A stretch of DNA of 64,000 bases from SKHV01 sp963678565. GTDB taxonomy: Bacteria; Bacteroidota; Bacteroidia; Bacteroidales; Prolixibacteraceae. The notes below the pieces were generated by a model that did no database searches, had not been told where the DNA came from, and was given only the letters and a program-made list of their open reading frames with translations. A program made the translations under genes and the position numbers. This document shows, in pieces, positions 35,261 through 44,256 of this stretch. Within the stretch, counting starts at the first letter, position 1. Each line of letters starts with the position of its first letter. The DNA lies in contig OY782875.1 in assembly GCA_963678565.1 (NCBI GenBank), positions 1,674,001 to 1,738,000 on the forward strand, written 5' to 3'.

Positions 35261-37834
35261 TTAATTATTTGAAATACGAATTACTTTTAATGAATAAGGT
35301 GGAAGTTTGACTTCCGTACTGTTTGAAATTTCGATTGTTGATTTTACAATCTCAGATTTTTTATCAGTTGGATTTCCTGTTAATAAAAACTGCTGAGCTT
35401 GTTGAGTTTTTGTTCCTTCTAAATTAATTTCGGTACTTACTTCAACAGGAAGAATATTTACCAACTTAATAATTATGTCTCCTGTTTCACTGTCTTTTAA
35501 AATTGAAGATGCAACACGTTTACGAGCTTTCTCGTTGTTTATCGACAATTGAATTGTGCTTGGAACATAAAGGTCGCCCGTGTTTTGACCAAATAGCTTT
35601 TGTACTTGGTAGTTCGGGGTTGGGAATATTTCTGTGTTATTGAAGAAGATTAAATCGGTGCGCCATTGTGTTTGACCATGTTTTGCTAGCAAAGGTGCAT
35701 ACGAACTCATTTCAACAATATCGCCATTCCGCTCGATTGAAGTTAAATAAGCAGCTTCAGCCAAAGCATTGTAAAGCTCGTTCCCCCATGATGCATATTC
35801 TCCTAGGTAAACAGCAGGCTTATTGCGGTCGTATCGATCGTAAAAGTTTTGATTGTTGATGAACCAACCTGGTTGTTCATAGTAATGTTCGTCTACCATC
35901 GGAACTTTTAGTTCTGTATTGAATTTCCAACCTTCATTATAATCAGGGCCTTCGTAAAATGGGCCTACTGTTCCGATTACAACAATTTCAGGATAGGTTT
36001 CTTTTACAGCCTTATAAATCATTTCAAAACGCTCTTTAAAAACATCGCCAATTAGGTCTTCGTTTCCAATTCCGAGGTATTTTAAATTGAACGGTTCAGC
36101 ATGACCATTTTCAATTCTTTTCTTACCCCATTCTGTAGTTTTGTCGCCGTTACAATACTCAACCAAATCAAGAACATCTTGAACATATTCGTCCATGTCT
36201 TCCATCGGAATTCCACCTTGTTGACCGGCACCACAATCTGAGGAATTCTGACAAGGAACTCCTGCAGCAACCACCGGAATAGGTTCGGCACCAAGGTCTT
36301 CACAAAACATGAAATACTCGTGGTAACCTAAGCCATAGGATTGCTGATAGCCCCAAATGTTGCGCTGAGGAGTTCGAGTTTCTAATGGGCCAATGGTATT
36401 TTTCCAATTGTAAATGTTGTGAATTCCATCGCCATGAGCAACGCACCCGCCGGGAAAACGCACAAATTTTGGATGCAAGTCGGCAATTGTTTGAGCTAAA
36501 TCAGCACGCATTCCATTATCGCGTTGCTTGAAAGTATTTTCTGGGAAGAGCGAGACCATATCGATATGAAAAGTGCCTGTTGCTAAAGGTTCAATCACTA
36601 ATCTCGCTTTTTTACAACTTGAGTTCGCTTTTAATTTTGTATTCGTTTTTTTCCAGTCCAGCTTTGTTTTAATGACTGTACTTGCAATCTCTTCGTTGTT
36701 TTGGTTGATTAAGCTGACCTTTATTTTTGCATTGTTTAAAGCACGAGTCCAAATAGAAAGTTTGTAGCTTTCATTGGCATTGATTGGGATTTCATCCCAA
36801 CCTTCGTTTGAAAGGTTTTCACCAATTTTTTCAATATTTAAAATAGCATAGTTAGCATTGTTTTCATGGATCGGATCTTCAGTGGCAATGCTGAAGTTTT
36901 CTTGGTTTCCTGTAAAGGTCCAAGCTTTCTTGGGATTCCATGATGGGTCGCGTTCTTTTTTATCGTGTGGATGATATTCAAAGCCTCTATTTTGAATTAA
37001 TTCAGCGTATAAACCTCCATCAGCTGCGTAGTTAATGTCTTCGAAGAAAATACCAATTAGCAAATCGCTAATCTCTTTGGAATTTTCAAAATCAGCAGTA
37101 AGTGTTGCTTTTACTTCTTTTAAATTTCCAAAGAAACGTTCGTCGTCGCGATGTGTTTCTTTTTTTAATGAAGCCTTGTAGGCAGTGTTTTGTTGTGCTT
37201 CAATTAAGTTTTGCACAGTCGACCAGTCGACTTTATTTAGAACTCCTTCTTTTTCTTTTCCGTTAATTAAAACCTTTAATTTATTATTTAAGCGTATCGA
37301 TGCATCTACTTTATAAGCTTCGGAGAACTTTTTGAAATCTTTTGTTGTGCATCCAAAGAATTGCATGTTCGATTGATATTTTTCCAAACTCAACCACGAA
37401 ATTAAATATTCCTCCTTGTCCTTTAGATAAATGATTTCGGGTTTCAATACATTCCCTTTTTGCATCACCTTCGGATAGTTTTGCGGTACCCAATTAATCA
37501 AGTCTTTAGTTTGCGTAATGGCAAAAACTCCATCTCGATCGTTCAGGCTCCAAATACAACGCCAAATATTGTTTTGATCGAGGAATAAAAAAGGATCGTA
37601 CATTTTTTTCTCGATGCCCCAAGAACCATAGTCGCTATTTACAACAGTATAATCATTCCCAATCGGAATCCAATTTTGTTGGTCTATGCTATAGGCTATT
37701 TCTAAACCATTTCTTCCACTGTGGTTAGGATAACTAAAGATATAAGCCGAATCAGGTTCGTTGGCCAACAAGTTAATCGAGGACAAGAAAATGATTGATA
37801 TTGTTACGATAGACTTAATTCTATTAAAATTCAT
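35261..37834 (-). CDS. GH43-like/CBM/GH51 alpha-L-arabinofuranosidase fusion
   Basis: This 857-residue exported protein combines two enzymatic modules. The N-terminal about 30-240 is a propeller-like fold related to GH43 (KKMYDPFLFLDQNNIWRCIW; DGVFAITQTKDLINWVP). Without a clear Asp-Asp-Glu triad it may be a binding module. About 245-435 is a linker and CBM4-like domain (NYAILNIEKIGE). The remainder is a GH51 barrel with acid/base Glu592 in YLGIGNEDLIG and nucleophile Glu679 in AVYLGEYASWG. GH51 members release terminal arabinofuranose from arabinoxylan or arabinan. It is the first gene of the arabinose operon, with the GH2 gene 10 bases downstream. Confidence 0.88.
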   Translation of the reverse strand: MNFNRIKSIVTISIIFLSSINLLANEPDSAYIFSYPNHSGRNGLEIAYSIDQQNWIPIGNDYTVVNSDYGSWGIEKKMYDPFLFLDQNNIWRCIWSLNDRDGVFAITQTKDLINWVPQNYPKVMQKGNVLKPEIIYLKDKEEYLISWLSLEKYQSNMQFFGCTTKDFKKFSEAYKVDASIRLNNKLKVLINGKEKEGVLNKVDWSTVQNLIEAQQNTAYKASLKKETHRDDERFFGNLKEVKATLTADFENSKEISDLLIGIFFEDINYAADGGLYAELIQNRGFEYHPHDKKERDPSWNPKKAWTFTGNQENFSIATEDPIHENNANYAILNIEKIGENLSNEGWDEIPINANESYKLSIWTRALNNAKIKVSLINQNNEEIASTVIKTKLDWKKTNTKLKANSSCKKARLVIEPLATGTFHIDMVSLFPENTFKQRDNGMRADLAQTIADLHPKFVRFPGGCVAHGDGIHNIYNWKNTIGPLETRTPQRNIWGYQQSYGLGYHEYFMFCEDLGAEPIPVVAAGVPCQNSSDCGAGQQGGIPMEDMDEYVQDVLDLVEYCNGDKTTEWGKKRIENGHAEPFNLKYLGIGNEDLIGDVFKERFEMIYKAVKETYPEIVVIGTVGPFYEGPDYNEGWKFNTELKVPMVDEHYYEQPGWFINNQNFYDRYDRNKPAVYLGEYASWGNELYNALAEAAYLTSIERNGDIVEMSSYAPLLAKHGQTQWRTDLIFFNNTEIFPTPNYQVQKLFGQNTGDLYVPSTIQLSINNEKARKRVASSILKDSETGDIIIKLVNILPVEVSTEINLEGTKTQQAQQFLLTGNPTDKKSEIVKSTIEISNSTEVKLPPYSLKVIRISNN

Positions 37835-37870
37835 TCTGTTTAATTAATTAAGATTAGCAATTTGTCGTAT

Positions 37871-37878
37871 CAAAAATA
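37871..37878 (-). promoter_or_regulatory. Bacteroidota -7 box of the GH51-GH2 operon
   Basis: TATTTTTG on the minus strand matches TAnnTTTG exactly, 37 bases before the ATG of the GH51 fusion gene. Confidence 0.55.
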
Positions 37879-38342
37879 TAATAAACCCAAATATCGACCT
37901 AATCTAATTTTGATAAGAAATATCACATTTTCATAAAAGCAACAATGTATTTTTTTAAAATTGCATGTTTGAATGATTTATAAACTATTGAAGTTGATTT
38001 GTTTATCGTTTAAATATTAGATAATGATTTGATTTTATAATTGAATAATGGGAGAATAAACTGGGTATTTAATTTACATTACAAATTGGTTGAGGTGAAT
38101 GTTGTTTTGGACATTCAAGAATCGACGATTTAAAGGAAATTAACAGTCAACAGCAATGAGATTGGTATTAAGATACCATAGAGATATTATTTAGGCCATA
38201 GGCTAACGAAAGCAGCTAACGCTATTTTTAAATTTTAATTGGTAATGGCTTGGTGTTCACAAACACGAAATGAATAATCAATCGGAAGATTTAACCTAAA
38301 CGGTTAGGTAAAGAGGGGACAGTAATTAATTTGGATATCTGA

Positions 38343-38381
38343 AAAAACGCCTGTCTTGACATTCGTTAAGCAGGCGTTTTT
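38343..38381 (-). terminator. bidirectional terminator after the FMN-binding gene
   Basis: Perfect 11-bp arms AAAAACGCCTG (38343-38353) and CAGGCGTTTTT (38371-38381) lie four bases after the stop of the FMN-binding protein gene. The symmetrical A/T ends allow termination in both directions. Confidence 0.85.
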
Positions 38382-38385
38382 AATT

Positions 38386-38919
38386 TCATAATGTTTGAAT
38401 TATTTCTGTAACATTCGTTATATCATCAACAATTGCATTTACTGAAACTGTTGCTCCTGATATTTGATCGATATTCTTATTTACTTTTAAAGACAGATTG
38501 GCATGGTAACCTTTGAACTGCTTCAACCAACCTTTGGATGATATTTCATATCCATGCGTCGCTTGATAATTAAAAACTCGAACCGAAATCACTTGTTTCT
38601 CTTGATTGAAAAGAATAAAATAATCGAAGTATTCCGAATTATTTTGATCAGATTCTAAGTTCGGATTGCTACAACCTCCAGCACGACAACTATTTACTCT
38701 GCCGATGTAAACATATCCTTTGTTATTTCCTTGATTTTCGATTCTGAAAACTTTACCTGATACTACAATTGAATCAATTAAAGTTAATTGACTTTCCTCA
38801 AGCTGAGCCTTTTTTAGCTCTTTTTGTAGTTGTTGAGGTTGAAGTTCAATTTGTTTACGTTGATCTTCAGCACTATGATTTCCAACAAGGAAAAATATTA
38901 TTAAAATTTTCAGAAGCAT
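38386..38919 (-). CDS. FMN-binding domain protein (predicted covalently flavinylated)
   Basis: This 177-residue exported protein ends in an FMN_bind domain. SGATVS at 154-159 matches the flavinylation motif in which FMN is attached by ApbE to the Thr (here Thr157). An N-terminal hydrophobic stretch (1-12) probably acts as signal or anchor, followed by a charged coiled-coil-like stretch of about 30 residues rich in Gln/Lys/Glu. A Cys pair occurs at CRAGGC (78-83). No ApbE gene is in the window. It starts 12 bases after the porin stop on the same strand, forming a two-gene operon. A role in extracytoplasmic redox transfer is inferred. Confidence 0.85.
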   Translation of the reverse strand: MLLKILIIFFLVGNHSAEDQRKQIELQPQQLQKELKKAQLEESQLTLIDSIVVSGKVFRIENQGNNKGYVYIGRVNSCRAGGCSNPNLESDQNNSEYFDYFILFNQEKQVISVRVFNYQATHGYEISSKGWLKQFKGYHANLSLKVNKNIDQISGATVSVNAIVDDITNVTEIIQTL

Positions 38920-38930
38920 AATCTACATTT

Positions 38931-40115
38931 TTAGAACATAATACCAAATCCGGCATTAAATACGCTCGAATAGCTATCGCTTAAAGCATTTTTGCGCCAT
39001 TGCATGTCCACTTTAAATACAGCACCATTTGCAATATCTAATGTTAAACCACCAGTAATTGCTTGGTTTTTGTTTTTCAAGTTTATTGCTGTGTTAGAAG
39101 CAACTTGTTTTTGCGTGTTGTAGTATTCGTAGCGGACAAAAGGAGTAAGGTTGTAATCAGTAGTTTCAACCGATTTTAACACATTATATCCTGCTTCAAC
39201 GTAATAACCTAGCATTTGGCTACCTATATCGCTGCCTGTAAATGCGTTGTATTGGTCGGTATTGCTGTTGTTCGCCAAATACAGTTGTCCTCTAGCTTCG
39301 AAACCTTTGTAGCTATAGCGAGCATCTAGTCCAATCATTGCCATTCCCACAACCGATGAATCGGCTTTTTCCATTGCTGTTACATCGTTTTTGGCAATTC
39401 CATCGAATAGTGTGCTTTGTGTGTTTCCGAAATATCCCGATAAGCCAATGTTTAAACTTCTGATACCGTAGTATTCAATTTTTGAAGTGAAATTAGGTGA
39501 ACTCATGTATGACTCAGCTCCTTTTTGGCGGCCTTTTCGATAACCATTTGTACCTGAGAGTTTTGCATTTTCGTTGTAACCATTAAATCCGTTTACAACA
39601 TAAGCTTGATATTTTAAATTGGCAGGAAGAATATTTCCACTTACTCCAAAACCAATTTCACGCCAAGTAGTTGGTGTAATATATTTGTCGACTAAAGGAC
39701 GCTCTACTCCATTAAAGGTTGTTGGTTCATGATACTCGTTTACAATTCCCATTGGGATTAAAAGTAAACCTCCTCTAAGGTTAAGGTACTTGTTTATTTT
39801 ATGTTGAAGAAATGCTTGCTCTACGTATACTTCAGAAACGTGCTCAAATTCTATCTCAGAAACAAATTGAGTCTTTTCAGAAAAATTATATCCTAATAAC
39901 ATTACAATACGGTGAACATCTAATTTTCCTAGCTCTTTTTCTGATTCGGTGAGTGGTTGATTGAAATGAACTTCGCCGTAACCGCCAATTATTAAATTCG
40001 TTTCCTTTTCTAATAAATTCGATGAAGAATTGTTATAAAACGAAGTGCCTTCGCTTTGTGCGATAGCAAAAACTGTTGCTGTTAGTAAGCTAATAAAGAA
40101 TAAAACTTTTTTCAT
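38931..40115 (-). CDS. outer-membrane porin-like barrel protein
   Basis: This is a 394-residue exported protein. The signal peptide (KKVLFFISLLTATVFAIAQ) precedes a barrel-like sequence with amphipathic Gly/Tyr/Asn-rich strands. Its N-terminus reads LIIGGYGEVHFNQPL and its end is SSVFNAGFGIMF with a terminal Phe, as in outer-membrane barrels. The N-terminal SVSYIEFEHVSEVYVEQAF-type stretch and LRGGLLLIPMGIVNEYHEPT are typical of phosphate-selective-porin-like (OprP/O) barrels in Bacteroidota. The ATG at 40115 is preferred over the upstream one (40142), which would put extra residues before the signal peptide. It is followed after 11 bases by an FMN-binding protein gene. Confidence 0.85.
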   Translation of the reverse strand: MKKVLFFISLLTATVFAIAQSEGTSFYNNSSSNLLEKETNLIIGGYGEVHFNQPLTESEKELGKLDVHRIVMLLGYNFSEKTQFVSEIEFEHVSEVYVEQAFLQHKINKYLNLRGGLLLIPMGIVNEYHEPTTFNGVERPLVDKYITPTTWREIGFGVSGNILPANLKYQAYVVNGFNGYNENAKLSGTNGYRKGRQKGAESYMSSPNFTSKIEYYGIRSLNIGLSGYFGNTQSTLFDGIAKNDVTAMEKADSSVVGMAMIGLDARYSYKGFEARGQLYLANNSNTDQYNAFTGSDIGSQMLGYYVEAGYNVLKSVETTDYNLTPFVRYEYYNTQKQVASNTAINLKNKNQAITGGLTLDIANGAVFKVDMQWRKNALSDSYSSVFNAGFGIMF

Positions 40116-40139
40116 AATACTTAGTAAATATATTTTATC

Positions 40140-40147
40140 CAAAAATA
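40140..40147 (-). promoter_or_regulatory. Bacteroidota -7 box of the porin-FMN operon
   Basis: TATTTTTG on the minus strand matches TAnnTTTG exactly, 25 bases before the ATG at 40115. It also argues against a start at 40142, which would lie inside this box. Confidence 0.55.
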
Positions 40148-40185
40148 AGCACTACCAAAATTGTAGGGTATCCCCAAAAGTTGTG

Positions 40186-40213
40186 AATTAAGTCTGATTT
40201 ACCAGACTTAATT
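40186..40213. repeat. perfect 11-bp inverted repeat, possible operator or hairpin
   Basis: Arms AATTAAGTCTG (40186-40196) and CAGACTTAATT (40203-40213) are exact reverse complements around a 6-base spacer. It sits about 40 bases upstream of the porin -7 box and lacks a clear T-tail, so an operator is more likely than a terminator. TATCCCCAAA occurs on both sides (40169-40178 and 40253-40262). Confidence 0.6.
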
Positions 40214-40304
40214 ACTGAATTTAGGTGATTTGGTATATGTGTAAATGTGAAATATCCCCAAATTAGGGAGAGATATTGAAATATAAATTGATCTTATAGG
40301 TTGT

Positions 40305-41720
40305 TTAATTCGCTAAGTTTTGAATCATTTTTTTGAAGATGATCCCATGAAATGGGTAGACGAAATACCAGTAGATTCTGCCTGCTAAACCTAATGGCCG
40401 AAAAGTTGCAGTTTGAGATAAAACGTTGTTTTTGAATTTAAATTCAAGCCAGGCTTCGCCAGGTAATTTCATTTCAGCAAAAAGTAATAGTCTACCTTCC
40501 TCTTTGTTGGCATACAATACACGCCAAAAGTCGAGCGTATCACCTGTATTAATGTGGTCGTAATTTGTTCTTCCGCGTTTTAAGCCGACACCACCCACTA
40601 ACTTGTCTAAAAAACCTCGAAGCTGCCAAAGCCAATTCACCGAATACCATCCGGTTTTACCACCAATTTTCCAGATTTTCTCAATACTTAGATCCTTATT
40701 AATAATTGCCGCTTCTCGGTGGTCTTTATAGCATCCAAAACTTGGAACATTTATAAATTCTGAGATATTCAAGTTAAATCCACTACTTACGTATGCATCT
40801 TTCCAGCTTGAAATTATTTCATTGTTTTCAATTTTTGTGAATGCTTTTTTTAGCGACTCCTGATAGGAGAGTGGCATTATATTTAAAATCTCAAAAAGAT
40901 GATTGTCTTTACAAATGGCTTCTACTTTCATGCTGCTAACCAATGATGTTGCCAGACGATAGCTTGTTGATGTTACAAAATATAGCCAGTACGAGGATAG
41001 CTTTGGTGTCATTACTGGTACCACCCATATTTTTCGATTTAGATTTCTTGCTTTTGCATACCCAAGCATCATTTCTTTGTAGGTGAGTACATCGGCGCCT
41101 CCAATGTCGAAACTTTTATTTTTAGTTTCGGGGTGAAATATAGCCCCTGAAAGTAACGAAATTACATTAGCGATTCCGATGGGTTGAGATTTTGTTTTTA
41201 CCCATTTGGGAGTAATCATGACTGGTAATTTTTCCACTAAATCGCGAATGATTTCAAAGGATGCACTGCCCGAACCAATGATGATTCCGGCTCGTAAAGT
41301 AGTTAAAGCATAGTTTCCATTTTTTAGTTGGTTTTCAACATTTCTCCTTGAATTAAAATGTTTCGAAAGATACTCGCTATTGATGATGGCACTTAAATAA
41401 ATTACGTGTATTGCTTTGGTTTTATTTATTGCTTCTCGAAAATTAATCGCGCTTTGCGTTTCTAGTTGCTCATAGTTTTTTGCCGACGACATGGAATGAA
41501 CTAAATAGTAGGCTCCATCGATATCAATCGGAATGCTCTTTAAGGATTCCTTTTTTAATAAGTCAACTTGAATTAATTCGATTTTTTTTTGAAGAGAAGA
41601 TGCTACATTAAATCTGTTTTTATCACGAACGCAGCAAACCACTTGATGACCTTGATCAATTAATACAGGGAGTAATCGTTTCCCAATATATCCGTTGGCC
41701 CCAGTTAGAAGGATTTTCAT
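40305..41720 (-). CDS. SDR-family NAD(P)-binding protein with DUF2867 domain
   Basis: This is a 471-residue protein. The N-terminal Rossmann fold of the atypical SDR (NmrA/complex I NDUFA9-like) class carries GANGYIGKRLLP (7-18) and the usual VYYLVHSM-like and TTLRAGIIIGSGSASFEI segments. About residues 300-471 form a DUF2867 domain (VGLKRGRTNYDHINTGDTLDFWRV; LFAEMKLPGEAWLEFKF; GLAGRIYWYFVYPFHGIIF). Such fusions are common in Bacteroidota and proteobacteria; the substrate is unknown. The gene stands alone. Confidence 0.88.
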   Translation of the reverse strand: MKILLTGANGYIGKRLLPVLIDQGHQVVCCVRDKNRFNVASSLQKKIELIQVDLLKKESLKSIPIDIDGAYYLVHSMSSAKNYEQLETQSAINFREAINKTKAIHVIYLSAIINSEYLSKHFNSRRNVENQLKNGNYALTTLRAGIIIGSGSASFEIIRDLVEKLPVMITPKWVKTKSQPIGIANVISLLSGAIFHPETKNKSFDIGGADVLTYKEMMLGYAKARNLNRKIWVVPVMTPKLSSYWLYFVTSTSYRLATSLVSSMKVEAICKDNHLFEILNIMPLSYQESLKKAFTKIENNEIISSWKDAYVSSGFNLNISEFINVPSFGCYKDHREAAIINKDLSIEKIWKIGGKTGWYSVNWLWQLRGFLDKLVGGVGLKRGRTNYDHINTGDTLDFWRVLYANKEEGRLLLFAEMKLPGEAWLEFKFKNNVLSQTATFRPLGLAGRIYWYFVYPFHGIIFKKMIQNLAN

Positions 41721-41879
41721 AATTTGAATTCCTCCTTTTTACTGATTGTGTGCTTCAAATGAATGGCTGTGTTGGACATGATTATAAACTTATTTTTTAT
41801 TAAACAGCTATTCATTTAATTAGTTTAGTGTTTAACCTTTTTGAACATGATCTATTTTTGGATTTTCGGGAATAATTTA

Positions 41880-44099
41880 TTAATTATCGAAAGAGCCAAT
41901 GGGAGGTAGGGCTAAGATATTATGCGTAACGGTATGATCGATAAAAGTACTGTCGATACAATGACAATCGGAATTGGTCACGTCGCTTATGTTGAATTGA
42001 ACTTGGTTGGCACTCCCCGGAACATTATTCACTTTAAATCTGAAATAAACATAATTACTTGTAATTGCCTCGATTAATGAAGTATTTATTTCAGTGTCAA
42101 CATTGTCGACATTAACTCTTAAGGTATCCACAATATTACCGATAATGGAATAGTTAAAATACCAGCTATTACAGGTTTCGGCGTTGGAGTGATCCACTCT
42201 AAAATCGATGATGGATGTTCCAGGGTTATAGCCATTGTTATTAGGATTAAAATCGGGAGATGATAAATCGGGACAAGTTGTTGCATTTGCAAAAGGCGCG
42301 GCTAAGGTAGAATCGGGTGATTCGGTAATGTTGCGAACCAAGGCATTAAAATCGGGTAGAGAGAACTTGCCATTCTTTTTATACAAATCTTTTACTTTTT
42401 GTCCTTCATCGTTTACAACATTTTCTATTGACAATCCATAGGTCGCCCCACAATAAAGTGAAAAACCTAATTGTAAGGTTATTTCATTTAAATTGGTGGA
42501 AGATTGTGTCGCCATCAAAATGTTTTTGGTTGTTCCACTTTTTGAAATTAAATAATTGCTTGTGTCTTGTGCTGATACTTTATTCACAGCTTGATTAAAT
42601 TCAACAAGAATTTTATTTTTTGTAATTACAGTTGATGCTACGATGTATGGAAAAAGCGTGGATAAGGAAGCATCGCCTTCAAATAGAACATCACCATCCC
42701 CTTCGATGGTTAAATCATTTACAACACTTATATCTACCGAGCTTACAATTGTAGTGCTGTCTGAAACAACCAACTCATAGAATTCTATTTCATTTCCGGT
42801 AATTGTTTGCTCTCCATTTCCAGCAAAAATGAAGGTGCTACTATCGGCTTCAAAAGTACCATCGTTTTGAATGGTTCCTCCTTCAAAAGTAATTTCACTA
42901 CTTCCCGCATCGATGGTTCCTCCTGCATTTGCAATAATAACGTCGCCGGTAAAGGTGATGTCTCCATCATCAGCAGTTAAAGTTCCAGTATTGGCAAAAA
43001 CGGCATTCCCGCCAATTGAAAGTGAACCGTCGCCCACAATGATATCACCGCTCTGTTGGAAGGTTCCATTTCCAAGAATGGAAATACTTCCTCTGCACTC
43101 AATTTCAAGTATCGAAGTGTTTCCAAAAGTACCATTGCTCTCAAGTACTAAAATTCCATTCCAAACAAGAATTGTGGCATCACCTTGTGTTTCTAAGTCT
43201 TGATGAAATGTAACCTCCGCATCACCAATATCTAATAGGCCATTGTTTTCGATAGTCGAAGGGATTTTAAAGTTGATTGAACCTACAGAGGTTGGTGGAG
43301 GGGATTCTAAATCATTGGAACAGGTACCATTAATTTTATCCATGAAAAATTGTCCACCATTTCTTACATTTAAATAATTTGTAGAAGTACTACCATCAAA
43401 TATTATGTTAGAAATGCCTCCGTTTAAAACACCATCAATTTTAACATCACCTCTTATGTTAATGCTTCCGGAGTTTAAGTTTGTTGTCCAACCCGAAGCG
43501 ATAATCAAGCCACTATTTACATTAATGTTGGCATCGTCAGCATTTAAATTCCCATTAACGTTTAGCAAGGCATTGTAATAGAAAATACTTTTATTTATGG
43601 TTAAGGTGGCACTATTTAAGTAGGTATTTGTATATGGTGAATATAAAGTACTATGATTAATCAGTTCGATTAATATATCTGTGTTATTATCAATATTAAT
43701 TGCCGTGTTACCGTAATAATTAACAGTTCCACTATCAAGATATAGTTTTGAATACTGTTTAATCGAAAAGCCATCTTTTTCAATTGTTAATGTTTTTCCA
43801 TTATTGATGGTAAGCTGTGTGGTGGCATAATCGCCTAGTTGTAAGCTTGCTACATTCGCGTTGTTGTTGGTGATGATTGGGTAGTTCGTAATATCAGTAG
43901 AGGGAATGATAACATTGCTGGTTGCGTTGGGGACTATATTCGTATCCCAATTACCTGTGGTATGCCAATCGTTATTGATTGCCCCGGTCCAAGTTGTTTG
44001 ATTATAAGCATATACCCCTAGCATCATTAATAAGATTAATGATATAGCGTAACGCAATAATCTAATAACAATAGGTGTTATTGAATTATTTGTCGTCAA
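41880..44099 (-). CDS. large exported repeat-rich protein, function unknown
   Basis: This is a 739-residue protein. The start appears to be TTG at 44099 (an in-frame stop lies shortly upstream and no early ATG precedes the signal-like VIRLLRYAISLILLMMLG segment). The first about 470 residues are filled with short Gly/Asn/Asp/Thr-rich beta-strand repeats (for example SISILGNGTFQQSGDIIVGD, ITFTGDVIIANAGGTIDAG), suggesting a right-handed beta-helix or adhesin. A Big-like segment follows (about 475-560, YIVASTVITKNKILVEFN). The C-terminus (DSTFIDHTVTHNILALPP) shows no T9SS sorting domain, which is unusual for such proteins in this group and may mean 3' truncation. Confidence 0.75.
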   Translation of the reverse strand: MTTNNSITPIVIRLLRYAISLILLMMLGVYAYNQTTWTGAINNDWHTTGNWDTNIVPNATSNVIIPSTDITNYPIITNNNANVASLQLGDYATTQLTINNGKTLTIEKDGFSIKQYSKLYLDSGTVNYYGNTAINIDNNTDILIELINHSTLYSPYTNTYLNSATLTINKSIFYYNALLNVNGNLNADDANINVNSGLIIASGWTTNLNSGSINIRGDVKIDGVLNGGISNIIFDGSTSTNYLNVRNGGQFFMDKINGTCSNDLESPPPTSVGSINFKIPSTIENNGLLDIGDAEVTFHQDLETQGDATILVWNGILVLESNGTFGNTSILEIECRGSISILGNGTFQQSGDIIVGDGSLSIGGNAVFANTGTLTADDGDITFTGDVIIANAGGTIDAGSSEITFEGGTIQNDGTFEADSSTFIFAGNGEQTITGNEIEFYELVVSDSTTIVSSVDISVVNDLTIEGDGDVLFEGDASLSTLFPYIVASTVITKNKILVEFNQAVNKVSAQDTSNYLISKSGTTKNILMATQSSTNLNEITLQLGFSLYCGATYGLSIENVVNDEGQKVKDLYKKNGKFSLPDFNALVRNITESPDSTLAAPFANATTCPDLSSPDFNPNNNGYNPGTSIIDFRVDHSNAETCNSWYFNYSIIGNIVDTLRVNVDNVDTEINTSLIEAITSNYVYFRFKVNNVPGSANQVQFNISDVTNSDCHCIDSTFIDHTVTHNILALPPIGSFDN

Positions 44100-44256
44100 A
44101 AGAATACGTCAATTAAACAGTTTTATACTTTTATACTTGAAAGTAAATGTATATAATTAAACCGATAAAATCGACTGTATACCCAAAAGAACAGTAATTT
44201 AAAGCTTCTATAAATTTGTAATAAAATTGCTTTTTGAGGGTAACCTTTTTGAATCG

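Larger units (their letters stand above)
37835..38385. other. intergenic region between the arabinose operon and the porin/FMN operon
   Basis: About 550 bases hold no ORF. The part next to the GH51 fusion gene carries its promoter (-7 box at 37871-37878). Small hairpins such as GGTAT TAAG ATACC and ACCTAA ACGG TTAGGT, and a terminator at 38343-38381, are the only other structures seen. Confidence 0.5.

Noticed and set aside
28699..37834. A classic polysaccharide utilisation locus with SusC/SusD
   Set aside because: No SusC- or SusD-like gene lies in or beside the glycosidase cluster; the only TonB receptor (45505-48156) is distant and lacks a SusD neighbour.
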